Source: an uncultured Pirellulaceae bacterium
GTDB taxonomy: Bacteria; Planctomycetota; Planctomycetia; Pirellulales; Pirellulaceae
Reading direction: 5' to 3'
Assembly: GCA_938040995.1 (NCBI GenBank)
Contig: CALHZT010000011.1
Span: 1 to 33,597 of the forward strand
Length of the DNA: 33,597 bases
The notes beneath the pieces were generated by a model. That model was not told the origin of the DNA. It made no database searches and saw nothing but the letters and a program-made list of their open reading frames with translations. Both the position numbers and the translations under genes were made by a program. Below are positions 18,703 to 30,000 of this stretch, one piece after another. Each line of letters opens with the position of its first letter. Position 1 is the stretch's first letter.

Positions 18703-19740
18703 CTACTCGGTGGTTACGGAATCATCCAAAGCTGCGGTACTCAATGAAGATGCTTCAATTTCGGGCTTGATCACAAACTGCGAACCGTCGTCATAGTTTC
18801 GCGTGAATGCTCTCGCTACCTCGCGAAGCTGGTCAGGCCCCATGTGTCGAAGGTTGCCAAAATCCAGAAGCGGCTCGATCGCCTGGCGAGCTTGCTGAAG
18901 AATCGGCTCCATCGCGACGACTTCGACCATCCAGTGCTTGATGCTGTCGAATGAGATGGCGGCGTCGTGGAATCGCATGCCGAGTTCGTTCGTCAACTCC
19001 AGCGTTTCGATCGCATCAGCCAGGTCGCCCGTGTTGCTGATGATCTTATCCTGAAGCGCGATCAACTCGGAGGCTTTTTCCTTCGCCTTGTCGGCGTCGC
19101 CAGCCTTGTCGTTGAGTTCCTGATTCATGTTGATCAGCTCGTCAAGGTTCTGCTTCGCAACGACGACTTGTTCCGACTGGTCAACAAGGTCTTCGCGAAG
19201 TGCAAGGAGCTCCGAACCTGTTTGACGTGCGATTTCAGTCGTGTCGGCGGCACTCGCCAGACGGTGATACAAGTCCTCGGAGATGCTGAGAACTTCGGCT
19301 GCCTGATCAGCCCGATCGGAATTGGCAAGGAGCATGTCTTTGAGGGCTCCCAGCTGCGAAACGGCTGCCATCGCACTGTGGACTCGCTCGGCTTCGACGA
19401 GGAGCTGCTGATTGAGCTCTCGTATTTCGGCAAGCGATTCCTTGGCGGCAACGGCCTGCTCTCGCTGCTCGTTGAGTGCAGCCAGCAAACCGTTGGTGTC
19501 ATCAGCAATGTCTTTCTGGCCGGCGACTTCCCAGACGCTCTGTTCCAAAGTCCCAAGCTGCCGCCGCATCATCGACATTTCTCTGGCGGCTGGGCGGGCA
19601 ATGCCAATGTAAACAAAGAGGAACGTGACAATTCCTCCGAGGGCAAACGCACACCATGTCGGTAGCTGAGCCGGTCCGACATCGGGGTACGAGTTGAAAT
19701 CGTTGTGATAGGTGTCCAAGAGTCTGCCTCCCTGAGTCAA
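18703..19740 (-). CDS. Membrane-anchored coiled-coil protein of unknown function
   Basis: 345 aa; one TM (WCAFALGGIVTFLFVYIGIA), then long heptad-like Ala/Leu/Glu/Gln-rich region. Confidence 0.75.
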   Translation of the reverse strand: MTQGGRLLDTYHNDFNSYPDVGPAQLPTWCAFALGGIVTFLFVYIGIARPAAREMSMMRRQLGTLEQSVWEVAGQKDIADDTNGLLAALNEQREQAVAAKESLAEIRELNQQLLVEAERVHSAMAAVSQLGALKDMLLANSDRADQAAEVLSISEDLYHRLASAADTTEIARQTGSELLALREDLVDQSEQVVVAKQNLDELINMNQELNDKAGDADKAKEKASELIALQDKIISNTGDLADAIETLELTNELGMRFHDAAISFDSIKHWMVEVVAMEPILQQARQAIEPLLDFGNLRHMGPDQLREVARAFTRNYDDGSQFVIKPEIEASSLSTAALDDSVTTE

Positions 19741-20352
19741 TTGGCCGTTGTTGTTGGCCGTTTATTTTCTCTAATCCATGAGCTTTCTTTGAAAGCTATC
19801 TTTCGCCTGTTTTCACCTATCGGAACCAAAGCGCAACTCACACGAAACTTATCTATTTTGGTGCGACCCTGCTGCGTGCGTAAAGTTTTCGGGCTGGGTA
19901 GAAATGTGAAACTTTGCGGAATTTGGCAAAGTCGTGGGCAAATTGCATGCAACGCCAAGCGATTTGCGACTGTGGCTACCAGTGACAGCATGCTTTGAAG
20001 GCCCGACGGACTGGACGACAGGACGAGACTTGAGGATCGCGCTCAGATAGCGTGGTTCAAAAGGCTTTTGTAGCAGGAGTGGCAACACTTCGGGTGTGGC
20101 TGGATCGCGGCCTGAAACACTCAAGGTGCAAGATGACTCGCCCGAGCCGTTGCCAGCCCGGCTGCGGGTGCGCGCACGAAAAAGGTAGCAACGCTGCCGT
20201 GAAAAAATGCAGAAAGATCAATTTCGCTGTTGACTGTTTTTTGTCGGATTAGATACAAGCCGCACCACTCGTCTTCAATCCAAATATCCATCGGACCAGT
20301 TCTCATTACGAAAGCGAAATCCGTGCGCGACTCAGTTTGCCAAAAAAGATCT

Positions 20353-22434
20353 ATGCAAAAATCGACTGCCTTGTCCGTTCAAGGGCGAATTCAGCGACAA
20401 TTTCAATCACGACGCGCACTTGTGTGGTGCGTTCTTGTGACTTGCTTTGTCGCCGGTTCACTCGCCAGCTCTGCAATTGGCCAAGAACTTCGATTGGGAA
20501 GTCCGACGGGAGAGTTCACTCGAGCTCCGTCGAATGACCTGTTCGTCGGCCGACTGGAAACAATGCGGCACAACGACAACGGCAAGACAAGGTTGGCGTT
20601 GCTCAATGACCAGAATCAGGTGGTTGCCTTTGTAGCGCCAACAGGCCGCTACGACATGCAGCAATTTCTTGGTGAAGAGATTGGCGTTTCTGCCAAGTCG
20701 TTTACCCAGTCGGATGCGGGAGTACCGTTCGTCATTGTTGAGAGCGTTACTCCGACCTCGCCGGTCGTGGCGGACAAAGCCCAGCGACTGGCAACATGGG
20801 AACCGGACACTCAGTCGATTGGTACGGGAGTTCGACGGACTGAGCAGGGCAACTCAACAATTCAGCAGGCTTCCTTTGATGGTCCCACGCCGGCTGGGGG
20901 TCAACCGGCAGCGAGACGCACAGCACAAGTTCATCCTCGTGGCCAAGGCGGTCCCCGAGGGCAAGTCGTTCGTACCGGGCATATCGCCCACGATCCACAG
21001 GTACATCCTGCCTGTCACAATGGAACTTGTGGGCACGGTGCAAGTGATGGCGTTGTCATTCATAGCGGTCCAGTTTCTGGTGAAGTCATCATGGATGGTG
21101 GGTTCATTACCGATGGTGTTGGCGGTGGATGTGCCGACTGTGTTGGTAGTGATCCATGTGCGAGTTGCTCCGTGAGCCGGTCTCGGCCGGCTCCGGCGTA
21201 TCACGGAATCCACTGCCAGATCCCCAACTGCTCACAATGCAACGCGGCCAGGACTGCTACCATCTGTCAGCCGAAACAAGCGACTTGCGGACCTCCAGGA
21301 TGGCTTTGGTTGCGAGGTGAATATCTTCTCTGGTGGGCCAAAGGAATGTCGGCTCCACCACTGGTGACAACCAGTCCAGTTGGTACAGCACAAAATCAGG
21401 CGGGTGTGCTGGGAACCGGATCAACATCGACGGTATTGTTCGGCGGTGACCAGGATTTGCTCGAAGCATCCAGTTCAGGGTACCGTGTTTCGTTCGGTGG
21501 CTTTTTTGGCCCTTGCCGCAAATTCGGATATCAAGCGGACTTTTACAGTTTGTCCAACGAAGAAGACGAGTTCTTTGCCGATGCGAATGACTATGACATC
21601 CTTGCGAGACCGTTCTTCAACCTGAATCCGCGACAAGGCGGTGACGGCGATTCAATCGCTCCTGCGCGAGACGATTCGGAGCTGGTGGTGTTTCCGGACT
21701 TGCTCGACGGGTCGATTCGAGTCAACGCTTTTAGCGATTTTTCGTCGGTGGGTGCGAGAGCCCGCTGGAATTTCTGCTGCAAGCAGCGATGCGACAGTTG
21801 TGGCGGAGGAGGTGGTTGCGGTTGCCAACGCTGCGGTTACTCACCATTCTGCAAAGTCGACTTTACGGCTGGTTATCGACACTTCAATCTCGAAGAAGGA
21901 ATCACCATCAATGAGAACCTGCGAGCCATCAGTGGTACGCCGGGTGAGTTTGATATCACCGATTCATTCCGTACCGAGAACAATTTTAATGGTGCGGAAC
22001 TCGGTTTTCAGTGGGAAGCCGGCGTGAATCGCTGGACGCTTGAATTCCTTTCGTTGATCGCGATTGGAAATACGGAACAAACGGTTTCGATCGACGGAAC
22101 CACTCTGATTACGCCTTCGCAAGGCTCTACCGAGAGGTTCGACGACGGCGGACTGCTGGCGTACGACAGTGAAAATGTCCGGGACAAGTTCACCATGATC
22201 CCGAGCATGAACGTGAACCTCGGATTCTATCTGACACCGAGATTCCGCTTCATTGTTGGATATTCAGTACTCTACTGGGGCGGCGTGGTTCGACCCGGCG
22301 AGCATATTCCGACTCAGTTGAATCCTGACGCCATCGCACCAGCTCTGGATGCGGGTGCGACTCCGGAGTTTGCGTTCAATGAAACAGACTACTGGATTCA
22401 GGGACTGAATCTGGGGCTGGATTATCGCTGGTAA
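20353..22434 (+). CDS. BBP7-like outer-membrane beta-barrel protein with Cys/His/Gly-rich insert
   Basis: ORF 20230-22434; likely start at 20353 (MQKSTALSV) followed by a signal region. WLWLRGEYLLWWAKGMSAPPLVTTSP is characteristic of planctomycete BBP7-type barrels; C-terminal ETDYWIQGLNLGLDYRW ends in an aromatic residue. Confidence 0.8.
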   Translation: MQKSTALSVQGRIQRQFQSRRALVWCVLVTCFVAGSLASSAIGQELRLGSPTGEFTRAPSNDLFVGRLETMRHNDNGKTRLALLNDQNQVVAFVAPTGRYDMQQFLGEEIGVSAKSFTQSDAGVPFVIVESVTPTSPVVADKAQRLATWEPDTQSIGTGVRRTEQGNSTIQQASFDGPTPAGGQPAARRTAQVHPRGQGGPRGQVVRTGHIAHDPQVHPACHNGTCGHGASDGVVIHSGPVSGEVIMDGGFITDGVGGGCADCVGSDPCASCSVSRSRPAPAYHGIHCQIPNCSQCNAARTATICQPKQATCGPPGWLWLRGEYLLWWAKGMSAPPLVTTSPVGTAQNQAGVLGTGSTSTVLFGGDQDLLEASSSGYRVSFGGFFGPCRKFGYQADFYSLSNEEDEFFADANDYDILARPFFNLNPRQGGDGDSIAPARDDSELVVFPDLLDGSIRVNAFSDFSSVGARARWNFCCKQRCDSCGGGGGCGCQRCGYSPFCKVDFTAGYRHFNLEEGITINENLRAISGTPGEFDITDSFRTENNFNGAELGFQWEAGVNRWTLEFLSLIAIGNTEQTVSIDGTTLITPSQGSTERFDDGGLLAYDSENVRDKFTMIPSMNVNLGFYLTPRFRFIVGYSVLYWGGVVRPGEHIPTQLNPDAIAPALDAGATPEFAFNETDYWIQGLNLGLDYRW

Positions 22435-22663
22435 AAGAGCGGCTGCTGACGAAAGTAGCTGCTATAGGTGTAAACGCTTTGCTCTCATACCACCCGTTGG
22501 GCCGATAGTTGGCCAAAACGCTGCTGTCACTGCCAGCGTGGTTCGACTGCATCTTTTCACTACCCGGAACATCCCGGTCGGCATTTCATGCCTGAATTCA
22601 AAATTGCCCAGGCTGTGTAACTGGCCATGGCAAAATCTTCCGATGACGCATGAGTGAGAATTA

Positions 22664-22686
22664 TTCTTGCCAAACAGTGGCAAGAA
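22664..22686. promoter_or_regulatory. Perfect 9-bp inverted repeat upstream of the DUF11-repeat gene
   Basis: TTCTTGCCA-aacag-TGGCAAGAA ends 28 nt before ATG 22715. Confidence 0.6.
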
Positions 22687-22714
22687 ATCCCTGCGTACTT
22701 AGGAAGACGACGCG

Positions 22715-24955
22715 ATGAGTACCGGTTTCTTCGGATTGCGAAAACTATTTGGATACACGAGCCAGTCTGGCGCCCACAAAGGTCGCAAGGTTGGCAGGCG
22801 GCTAGGCGTCGAGTCGCTGGAGAACCGCGCCTTGCTCGCGGCAGATTGTCTCGGCGCATTCACGGGAACCGTCGGACTCGATGCTGACAGTAATGGAGTC
22901 ATCGACGTTGGCGAAGAAGTCGCCGGTGCAACGATCCAGGTGTGGGAAGACACGGACGGAAACGGTGTATTCGATCCTGCGATCGACACGTTGGCCGGAA
23001 CCGATACCACGGACGCAAGCGGCGACTATCTTATCGACGGTCTCGAGTCGGGAGACTACTTTGTCGTCCAGCCGCAGCAAACCGTCGGTGCGAACGCGCT
23101 TGATGAAAGTGTCAGTCCCCTCAAGACTGCGAACGGAAGTGGCGTGCCCGGGACTCTGATTGACAATTTTTCCGATGACAGCCCCGTCGCTACCGACGTC
23201 CATCCGCCCGATGGCGCATCGACGTCCGTGTTCCATTCGACAGCGAATGCGATTGGCGGAGAACGCGATCTGGAAGCTGAGATCACCAGCGGTATGTCTG
23301 GCGACGAAGTCGAACTTCGGGCTGCGACCGGGATGCTGCTGATCAATCCTGATTTTTTCTCGCAGGGAATCTACAACGTCAGTTGGGATGGTACCGATTC
23401 GCTCGCCGCGCTTGATCCTGTGGGACTTGGAGGAATCGATCTTACCAGTGGTTCGTCTGCTCTCGGCGGAATCGGCCTGACGGATGTTTCATTCGACCAG
23501 GCTGGCGCGCAGCTGACACTGCGAGTCTACTCAGACGCTACGAATTTCTCCGAGGCGGTAATCAGCGGCATCGCGCCGTTCACAAGCAATGATTTCTTCG
23601 TCTCGTTTGACCCGGCAGCCGCAGCCCCGGTATTCACAGCCGTCGGTGGTGCCGGCGCAGATTTTACCAACGTGGGCGCAATCGAACTGGAGGTTCTGTC
23701 CACCAGTCAGGCGATGGATGGTGCGATCGATATGATATCTGTCATCAATCCGGATGTCACAGATTGCGACTTTGTAAATACAGCACCCGTGCCAAATATT
23801 GATATCGAAAAGGCAACCAACGGTATTGATGCCGACATCACAGACGCGGCAGATGTTCCCGTCGTTGGAAGCGGCAGCACGGTGACGTGGACTTATGTTG
23901 TGACGAATACCGGTCAAACGCCGATTAATAACGTCGCAGTTACAGACGATGCTGGCACACCCGGCGTTCCGGGTGATGATTTTACGCCGACATTCTCGGG
24001 TGGAGACACCAACGGCAACAATGTCCTTGACCTCAACGAAACGTGGACGTACTCGGCAACCGGTACCGCGATCGACGGCACCTATACCAACAAGGCGACG
24101 GTGAATGGTGTCAGTACGACTGGGATCGATGTAATGGACATGGATAACAGTAACTATGTGGGGATCGCGCCGTCGATTGATATTGAAAAGTTGACGAATG
24201 GTTTTCAGGCAGACAACGCCGGCGATGCGGATGTTCCAACGATTCAGGCTGGCGAAACCGTCACGTGGACGTATATCGTGACAAACAACGGTACGGATCC
24301 GCTCACAAACGTCACGGTAACCGACAACCAGATCGGCGCAATTTCGAACATCATCAGTCGATCCATCAACTCGGATAACACGCTCGATCCGAATGAAGTC
24401 TGGACATACACGGCAACCGGGACGGCAATCGACGGAAACTACGTGAATATTGCCGATGTCGTGGGAACCGGTTCGGATGGAACCACCGTCGTCGATGACG
24501 CCGACGCCAGTCGCTACGTTGGATTCCAGAACAATCCGGCGATCGACATCGAGAAGGCAACCAACGGGTCGGACGCGGACGTTACGGGCACCGGCCCCGT
24601 GGTGCCAGTCGGGCAAGCGGTCACGTTCACCTTCGTTGTCACCAACGTTGGCGATGTTCCTCTGCGAAATGTCGCGGTGATTGATGACAATGGAACACCT
24701 GCCGACACGAGCGACGATATCGTGCCAACATTCACTGGCGGTGACACGAACAGCGATGGTCAGTTGGACCTGACGGAAGTGTGGACCTATACCGCGACGC
24801 GAGATGCGACTCTGGGACTGCACGTGAACGACGCAAAAGTCACCGGCGAGGACGATCAGGGTGAGATGGTGATGGCCTCAGATCCAAGTAACCATACCGG
24901 ATTTGTGCCGGATGTTCTGTCGAAACGGCGATTCCTCGCTTCCGCTGCCAGCTAG
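22715..24955 (+). CDS. Secreted DUF11/SdrD-B-like repeat protein with LEPR-like N-terminus
   Basis: 746 aa; N-terminal RRLGVESLENRALLAADCLG, SdrD-B-like GTVGLDADSNGVIDVGEEVAGATIQVWEDTDGNGVFD; three ~120-aa repeats starting IDIEKATNG/IDIEKLTNG/IDIEKATNG at about 23798, 24176 and 24542. Confidence 0.88.
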   Translation: MSTGFFGLRKLFGYTSQSGAHKGRKVGRRLGVESLENRALLAADCLGAFTGTVGLDADSNGVIDVGEEVAGATIQVWEDTDGNGVFDPAIDTLAGTDTTDASGDYLIDGLESGDYFVVQPQQTVGANALDESVSPLKTANGSGVPGTLIDNFSDDSPVATDVHPPDGASTSVFHSTANAIGGERDLEAEITSGMSGDEVELRAATGMLLINPDFFSQGIYNVSWDGTDSLAALDPVGLGGIDLTSGSSALGGIGLTDVSFDQAGAQLTLRVYSDATNFSEAVISGIAPFTSNDFFVSFDPAAAAPVFTAVGGAGADFTNVGAIELEVLSTSQAMDGAIDMISVINPDVTDCDFVNTAPVPNIDIEKATNGIDADITDAADVPVVGSGSTVTWTYVVTNTGQTPINNVAVTDDAGTPGVPGDDFTPTFSGGDTNGNNVLDLNETWTYSATGTAIDGTYTNKATVNGVSTTGIDVMDMDNSNYVGIAPSIDIEKLTNGFQADNAGDADVPTIQAGETVTWTYIVTNNGTDPLTNVTVTDNQIGAISNIISRSINSDNTLDPNEVWTYTATGTAIDGNYVNIADVVGTGSDGTTVVDDADASRYVGFQNNPAIDIEKATNGSDADVTGTGPVVPVGQAVTFTFVVTNVGDVPLRNVAVIDDNGTPADTSDDIVPTFTGGDTNSDGQLDLTEVWTYTATRDATLGLHVNDAKVTGEDDQGEMVMASDPSNHTGFVPDVLSKRRFLASAAS

Positions 24956-24981
24956 CGCTCCGAGTTTGTGCCGGCGAGCTT

Positions 24982-26964
24982 CTACTGCCTTGCAGCGAGG
25001 AAGCCCATGACAGATGCGGTAAATACCTCCGCGCCTTTGAATTTGTAGGCCTGGAAAGTCGGGTCGAGGTATCGCGGCCCCAAGGGGTCATCAACCGCCG
25101 CCCCACTAAGCGAATAATTCAAATTGCGGAACTGGTTATCTCGATTCGCCGACGTTACGAGCAGGCGATACTTGCCGGCCGGTAGAAAAACCGACGTCGT
25201 TCTTGACTCACCAGCGGAACTGTCCAGCTGCAGGACGGTGTTTCCGTCTGCGTCGATCACTCGTATGAATATTTCGGCGTTCTCGGCGCCCCGTTGTTCT
25301 TCGACGGCAAAGTTGAAATTGAACAGCTGCTGCCGGAAGACTTCCAGTCGATAGGAGTCGCGGTCACGATTTCCACGCAACGATGATTCGATGAAGGTTT
25401 CCCGCTCAAGCGGCGCCCACCCCACTATCGCGTCGAATTCAAAGAATCCAGTCGCCGAGTCGGACGAATTGGCAGCCGTGACTTCGAAGATGTATTCAGT
25501 ATCCGGATCAATCGGGAACTGAAGCACATTCATCTGGTCGTTACTGACAAGAATCTGCGATTCAACTGGACGCAAGAACTCGTCGAGCACGCGAATCTTG
25601 CCGGTGAATTCCTCTCCAAACTGGAGCGTCCGTAGACTGACTCGGGCCCAGTTCCGGTTGGCGAGAAGGTTCGTTGGAGTCGCCAGACGAAATCGGTCGA
25701 CATCGTTCGCATAGTCGATGCCCGCATAGGTCTGGTAGCGGGTGCCTTCGATGAATCCGGGAGCTGTCTCAAGGTCTTCCAGACCTCTCTCGGGATCCGC
25801 TGTGGATCCACCCATGGAAGCAAACTGCCTCTCACGATTCAGGTAGTTTGGGACATCGTTGGAATGGACATACCGGATTGGACTTCGAAGCACATCGCTG
25901 ATGCTGTTGAAATCTGTTTGATTTACTGACATGTACCAGACGGCGAGTGTGTAACTGCCGACGTCAAAATAACTATGCTGGTTGCTTGAGACGGTGACAT
26001 GGAATTCCTCACCAACGTCGACGTCATGAAGGACGACAGAGAGGTCTCTTCCAGACTTTGTACTGAATTTCTGCTGTGTTTCGCCAGACTGGCTCGTAAC
26101 TTCAAGGCTGCCGGCCAGTTGGCTGACTCCACTCGTGATCATGTGAACGACGACTGTACCATCAGCACCCTCGGGGACCTGGAAAGTAAAGCTGTCGATA
26201 TCATCAGGCGTTGTAATATCCGCGTACGCAATCGTTGGAATAGCCCCTTGCGCTGCGTTGGTGAACTCATACGCCGTCAAAGGCACCGAAATATCGTCTG
26301 TTGTTCCGTTTGCTCCATTGACGCCATTGGCAATAGCGAGACTGTCGTAGAGGTCATTCGGCCGCAGTCCGTAAATATCCTGAAGGTTGGAAATGTCTTC
26401 GTCTGTTGGGAGAACATACCTCGGCGAACCGTCGCCTGGGTAAAGCGGCGATAGCGGATCGTCAGAATGCTCCAGCCCAAACACGTGACCAGCTTCATGC
26501 ACTGCGGTCGCGAATACATCGTCGAGGCTGTCGAATTTCATTTCGCTATTGAACAGAACGTCGCCTGTCCATGTCCCATCAATCGCCTCGTCTGCGGAAA
26601 TGGCGATCGCATAGATTCCTTCATCGAGAGGGACCGAGCCGATTCGCACATCGCCGAACCGTTCGTCCTGGCGGATCTTTCCCTGAACTCCAAAGTCAGA
26701 CCCGTCATCGTGAACAATGCCGATGTCAGCATTTGTTTCACGAGTCCATACCTGGAATGCGCCGAGGATAGTTTGTTGCCATGTTTCTCGTGGAGCTATC
26801 TCGTCAAACTGCGCGAAGAGACGGCTTTCGGCACCATTTACGTCTGTTCCGTCTGGAGCGAAACTCAGCGAAAGGCGAGCATCCGCTCCCCAAACGACAC
26901 CCTGCGCATCCAGAACGATGCGGGGTTCCAGCTCTTCAGACCGAAGCTTTATTCGACTTCTCAT
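24982..26964 (-). CDS. Matrixin-like zinc metalloprotease with LEPR N-terminus
   Basis: 660 aa; MRSRIKLRSEELEPRIVLDA and HEAGHVFGLEHSDD (HExxHxxGxxH) with downstream YPGDGSPRYVLPTDEDISNLQDIYGL typical of M10A; beta-rich pre-peptidase-type C-terminal domains. Confidence 0.88.
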   Translation of the reverse strand: MRSRIKLRSEELEPRIVLDAQGVVWGADARLSLSFAPDGTDVNGAESRLFAQFDEIAPRETWQQTILGAFQVWTRETNADIGIVHDDGSDFGVQGKIRQDERFGDVRIGSVPLDEGIYAIAISADEAIDGTWTGDVLFNSEMKFDSLDDVFATAVHEAGHVFGLEHSDDPLSPLYPGDGSPRYVLPTDEDISNLQDIYGLRPNDLYDSLAIANGVNGANGTTDDISVPLTAYEFTNAAQGAIPTIAYADITTPDDIDSFTFQVPEGADGTVVVHMITSGVSQLAGSLEVTSQSGETQQKFSTKSGRDLSVVLHDVDVGEEFHVTVSSNQHSYFDVGSYTLAVWYMSVNQTDFNSISDVLRSPIRYVHSNDVPNYLNRERQFASMGGSTADPERGLEDLETAPGFIEGTRYQTYAGIDYANDVDRFRLATPTNLLANRNWARVSLRTLQFGEEFTGKIRVLDEFLRPVESQILVSNDQMNVLQFPIDPDTEYIFEVTAANSSDSATGFFEFDAIVGWAPLERETFIESSLRGNRDRDSYRLEVFRQQLFNFNFAVEEQRGAENAEIFIRVIDADGNTVLQLDSSAGESRTTSVFLPAGKYRLLVTSANRDNQFRNLNYSLSGAAVDDPLGPRYLDPTFQAYKFKGAEVFTASVMGFLAARQ

Positions 26965-27050
26965 CCTGTCACCGTGGCTACACCAGATTCCCGTGGCCGC
27001 TCTTCGGTTCCTCTGGCTGTTTTCTCGTTTCCAGTCTCGCGTCTATTCTT

Positions 27051-30000
27051 CTATTCTTCTTGCCCGTCCTGGTGCTTCTTCATTTGTTCTGTTTCGGCAA
27101 GCTCGCGGATTCGCTTACAAGCCGCTATTAAGTCTTCTACTTGTTCGAGGTCGCGGATCGGAGCGATGTCCGGATCACCGTCGACGTGATTCAATATCCG
27201 TAAGTCCTCAATCAGGCTCTGAGCCAGCATTCGTATGGCGGTATGCCGATGTGTCTCATCGTTGCGCGACAGCAACGCGTAAATGCATGCAACCTGATAT
27301 CGGGTTATGGCATCGAGTTCGCTTTGCAACAACACTTTCGCATCGGCGAGAGCGGTTTCATCGCGTCTCAGCCTTGCCAGCAAGACGCCTCTTCCCGCTC
27401 TTGTAATTGTATCTGTCGGATCCGAATCTAGCGAGTCATTGAGGATTCTTACCGCCTTTTCCGGGTCTTTTAGCACTTCGGCGTGGATGTAAGCCAAATT
27501 TTCGCGAATTTTTCGGGGCGATGTCGTAATCGTCAAAGCTCGCTGGAGATCCTTGATCGCATCCCTCGGCGACTCGCCAAGTCGCGCGTGACTGCGCGTC
27601 ATCCAACCAATGTCATCTTTTGGTCGCAGCTCCAAACCGGTTTTGCGATCCTGAACCGATTCCTCCCAGTCGCCATTCTCAGCAAACATTTCAGCGCGAG
27701 TCAGATAGACTCGCGGATCGTCTGTGCCCCGTTCGATAACAGCGGAGGCATCAGCAATTGCGGCTGGAAGATTCTTCGACAGCCGGTGAGCGATCGAACG
27801 ACTCATTTGTGCATTGTTAACATTGTCCTGCGGGTTGAGATCCGAGGACTCGGAGAGTTTCATGGCCAGCGTAAAGTCTTCAATCGCCTTGGGGAATTCT
27901 TCAAGAGCCAGATGGCAGTGGCCAATTCGAAAAACGGGATACGGCTTGTCAGGAAGAAGTGACTTGGCGATCTTAAAATGCATCAGCGCGTCCTGGAAAT
28001 TGTCTTTCCGGAAATGAGCCTCGCCCAGCTGAAGCCAGCCTGCCGCATCCCCAGGCCGCTTGCGCATCGCGTCCTCGAGTATTCTTATCGCTTTATCGAT
28101 GGCATCACGTTCCAGGAACTCGGTACCTAATAGCATCAGATCCTGAGTGCCAAGTTTTTGGTCGCTGGGCTCTCCGGATGCGGACTGCAGCAACTTTGCA
28201 ATCAGCGTTTCCTCCTCTTCGTTCGAATCAGCAGGCGCTCCGGCGACCATCTGTTCCAGCCGGATCTTCTGCAGGTCGATCGCCGAGTCCTTCCTCGTCT
28301 CATAGAGATCGGCGACACGATTCCAGCGCAGGGCGGCTGCCAGTGGTTGGACCGCGTCCGTTGAGTCGCCAGGTTCGCCGGCCGTTGTTATGCTCTCGTT
28401 CAGTTGGGCATTCGTCGCTGACATGGACGCAAGATGAAACCCAAGCAACTTACAGAGGTCGCGGCACGACTGCTGCTGTTTAACAGGAAGATGGGCCCAT
28501 GCGTCACCCTCGGGGCCGCTGTCCAGATCGACTGAGTCGGCGAGGTCGCGGGCCCTTTGCAAAGTGGTTTGCGCGTTCGTCGAACCAGTACTCGCGGCAA
28601 TGATGGCTGGACGCAGGTCGGCAAATTTGCTCGCCAGTCGGTTGAGTCTGTTTTCGGCTTGGGTGCCTGCCAGCTGAAATTCGCGTTGCTGCCAGGCGAA
28701 AAGTGTGCCGATTGCTATCACAGCAACGGCTGCCGCAGCCGTCGTCCACGAGCAGATTTTTGGGTGGCGGCGTACCCACTTTTGAGCGCGTTCCACGACG
28801 GAAGGATTTTTCGCGTGCGCAAGCGGTTGCGAATCGAGTTGAGCCGTCAGGTCTTCGACAAGATGCTGCGCCGACTGATATCGGGCCGATGCACTGTATG
28901 AAAGGCATCGGTCAATGATCGCGGCGGTTGCTGGCGAAACGTCAGGATTCATATCCCGCAACGGAGGAACCGGCGACTTTCGTTTTCGCAGCACAACTCG
29001 CAAATAGTCGTCGGTGACGCCTTCGCCAGGTTCGAGTTTTGTTGGGGTAAACGGCAATTGGCCACTCAACAACTCGTAAAGCACGACTCCCAAACTGTAG
29101 ATATCAGCCGTCACACCGCTTTCATTATCCCCGTCTTCTTTCGCGTCACTATCTGCGCCTCGCGACCGCCGAAGCATCTCGCGAATCGTTTCCGGAGCGA
29201 TGTACGGCATGGTCCCGCCGGCTCGGTCCGAAGGCTGGCCCGTATTTGCGGCAAGGTTAAAGTCGATCAATAGCGGCTCGCCGTCATCACGAAGCATCAC
29301 GTTGGCTGGTTTGATGTCGCGGTGCAGGATGCCTCGAACGTGCGAGTGTTGAAGGCCCGTCGCCAGACTCTTCGCCAGCCAGAGAATGCTGTCAACGTAC
29401 GAGCGTTCCTGGTAGAAAGCTCGCGCCGCACCATTGGAATCATCGATAGGAGGCAGCTTCAGCAGTTTGGGGCTGATCGCTGGCACCTGCCCGATTTGAT
29501 CGAGCAGAAATTTTCCGGACGCAGGCATCCGGTCGACAGTTCGCAATGATTTCGCAAGATCGGCCAACGTAGTTCGGCCAAAGAACGGCATGCAAAGGAC
29601 GGTAATTCCATCCTGCTTGTGAACCGAATGAACCGGCGTAATGTTCGTATGCTGCAGTCTTGCGAGCTTGTCCGCTTCGTCCCGGTTACAAGTCGAAAAC
29701 TTCAGCACCACCGGACGGTCAGCGAGTTTGTCCTGGGTCGCCAGGTATGCGTTCGCAAAACTCCCGCTTCCCAGTCGCTGAATAATCCGGAAATCGCTCC
29801 AATAGTCGCCGGCGGCAAGCTGCGGCAGGGCAGCCTTTCTGTCAGACCTCGGCGCTGTCGAATGGTCAGCCGCGTGCGCGGTCTCTTCTTTGGTATCGTA
29901 GCCAATCCAGTGGGACCATTCATCGGTGTCCACGTCGACTTCGAACTCGGTGAAAAGCGACTTGTACTCTTGCGGTTGAACATCTTCACCCGCATCGAGC

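Noticed and set aside
23531-24823. 430-aa ORF on the minus strand
   Set aside because: Fully antisense to the DUF11-repeat gene; composition (Arg/Val/Ile/Asp/Cys-rich, repeating) mirrors the complement of the Asp/Thr/Val repeats.
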